This document shows positions 5,401-6,273 of a stretch of 6,273 bases of DNA, piece after piece. The stretch lies in the NCBI GenBank assembly GCA_963578705.1, contig CAUZDT010000058.1, positions 1-6,273 of the forward strand, in the 5' to 3' direction. Source of the stretch: UBA8886 sp963578705. Lineage in GTDB: Archaea > Thermoplasmatota > Poseidoniia > MGIII > CG-Epi1. The position numbers and the translations under genes are program-made. A model generated the notes under the pieces. The model saw only the letters and a list, made by a program, of their open reading frames with translations, ran no database searches and had not been told where the DNA came from. Numbering within the stretch: position 1 is the stretch's first letter; each line of letters starts with the position of its first letter.

Positions 5401-6273
5401 CTACTGCAGCTCCGCGTAATGCGCCTCAATCCGGCCCACGATGCTCCTCCAGGTGAAGTCGCGCGCAACTCGCTCACGTCCCGCTGCGCCCAGCACGGCT
5501 GCCGCGGCCGCGTCCGAAAGCAGCGACGCAATCGCCGCGCCCAATGCCTCGGGGTCGCCATAATCCACCAGCAGCCCCGTTTCCCCTTCGGCGACCGCCT
5601 CGGGCACGCCCCCGACGCGCGTCGCGACCACCGGCAGGCCAGCGGCCGCCGCCTCAAGCAGCACGATGCCGAACGCCTCGTAGTCCGACGGCAGCGCCAG
5701 CAGCTCGGCGGCGCCGAAGGCGGAGCGGTAGAGGTCGTCGTCGAGGTGCCCCAGCCGGTGCAGCGTGATGCCTGCGGCGGCGGCCTGCGCGTCCAGTGCT
5801 TTGCCGGGGCCCATGTCCTGACCGACCAGCAGCAGCTCTGCCTCGGGGAAGCTGGCAGCGGCGGTGACGAGGTCGGGCAGCCCCTTGTTGGTCGCGAGCC
5901 GCCCGGCGTAGAGCACCAGCCGCTCGCCCAGCTGCGGGAACGCCTTGCGAAACCGCGCGCCGGTCGGCGGGTCGGCCCAAGTTTCCCAGTGGATGCCGTT
6001 GGGAATCACGCGGATTTTGGCGAGGTCGCAGCCGACCTCGGCCAGCAGCAGTTCGCTCTCGTGGCGGCTGACGCAGAAAACTGCGTCAGCCGCTGCCAGC
6101 GTTTCACGGCCGACAGTCGCGTCGTAGACCCGCCGCAGCCCGAGCCGGCGTGCGCCGCCCCACATTGACCACGTGGGGTGGAAGTGGGGTGTGATGACCC
6201 ACGGCGTCTCGCGCAGCCGGCGGCGCAGTAGTGCGGTGCTGTTCTGGAAATAGCCGTAGGAATGGGTGTGGAC
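5401..6273 (-). CDS. GT4-family glycosyltransferase, 5' end missing (partial)
   Basis: The last 290 residues of a GT-B fold glycosyltransferase are present; the frame stays open to the right edge, so the true start lies outside. The internal ATG at 6165 is not the start, because 36 sensible upstream residues (VHTHSYGYFQ..., VITPHFHPTW) match the N-terminal Rossmann domain of such enzymes. The order is: end of the acceptor-binding domain with ADAVFCVS (about 62-68), linker VIPNGI (89-94), YAGRLATNKGL (122-132) opening the donor-binding domain, then EAFGIVLLE (199-207). The last is the EX7E motif that contacts the nucleotide-sugar in GT4 enzymes. G-L-P-V-V-A and GGVPEAV follow, as usual for the family. 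The protein should be a retaining, cytoplasmic or membrane-associated transferase for cell-surface glycans, glycolipids or protein glycosylation. Sugar and acceptor cannot be read from the sequence. It ends in TAG at 5403-5401. Confidence 0.9.
   Translation of the reverse strand, partial: VHTHSYGYFQNSTALLRRRLRETPWVITPHFHPTWSMWGGARRLGLRRVYDATVGRETLAAADAVFCVSRHESELLLAEVGCDLAKIRVIPNGIHWETWADPPTGARFRKAFPQLGERLVLYAGRLATNKGLPDLVTAAASFPEAELLLVGQDMGPGKALDAQAAAAGITLHRLGHLDDDLYRSAFGAAELLALPSDYEAFGIVLLEAAAAGLPVVATRVGGVPEAVAEGETGLLVDYGDPEALGAAIASLLSDAAAAAVLGAAGRERVARDFTWRSIVGRIEAHYAELQ

Noticed and set aside
5401..6165. Complete glycosyltransferase starting at the ATG at 6165
   Set aside because: The same frame stays open for 36 more codons to the window edge with family-like sequence, so the gene is truncated by the window and the ATG is internal.
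5113..6168. Long + strand open frame of 351 codons over the glycosyltransferase region
   Set aside because: It lies antisense to a clear GT4 gene and crosses into the leading gene of the operon. Its translation is rich in P, R, A and G with no domain pattern, as expected from the reverse of GC-rich coding DNA.
1..6273. CRISPR array, insertion sequence or toxin-antitoxin pair
   Set aside because: No regularly spaced repeats, no terminal inverted repeats with a transposase and no toxin-like partner were found. The possible RHH protein is too long, and its neighbour is a protease of a different kind.

Overview
The window looks archaeal. Three genes have an AT-rich TATA-like box centred 24-27 bp upstream of the start codon or RNA 5' end, which implies leaderless or near-leaderless transcripts in an otherwise GC-rich genome (about 60-70% GC in the right two thirds, by eye). 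The tRNA-Lys has a G discriminator. The largest protein is a membrane-anchored double winged-helix regulator of a kind common in euryarchaea. A Thermoplasmatota or marine-group euryarchaeon is a reasonable guess, but the window alone cannot fix the lineage.

Layout, left to right. (1) Positions 2-70, + strand: the last 22 codons of what looks like the ATPase subunit of a polar amino acid ABC transporter. (2) Positions 71-227: a very AT-rich intergenic stretch with several TATA-like elements. (3) Positions 228-2843, + strand: an 871-residue membrane-tethered regulator with a signal peptide, about 660 residues of beta-sandwich-like ectodomain, one transmembrane helix and two C-terminal winged HTH domains. 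(4) Positions 2849-2925, - strand: tRNA-Lys(CTT) with encoded CCA, convergent with the regulator and only 5 bp from it, with its own TATA box. (5) Positions 2963-5359, - strand: a tightly packed operon. In transcription order it encodes an unknown small protein with a possible RHH domain and a possible wHTH domain, a PrsW-type intramembrane protease, a PadR-family repressor and a HAAS-like four-helix membrane protein. Its junctions are an abutting TAG/ATG, a 4-nt ATGA overlap and an 8-nt ATGGGTGA overlap. (6) Positions 5401-6273, - strand: the 3' part of a GT4-family glycosyltransferase running off the right edge.

Functional reading (inference). The window is rich in envelope-linked regulation: a one-component membrane sensor with DNA-binding domains, facing an operon that joins a PrsW-like protease to a PadR/HAAS regulator-membrane protein pair and a second putative DNA-binding protein. 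Archaea lack the sigma/anti-sigma system on which bacterial PrsW acts, so the four-gene operon is the best candidate here for an undescribed membrane-signalling module.
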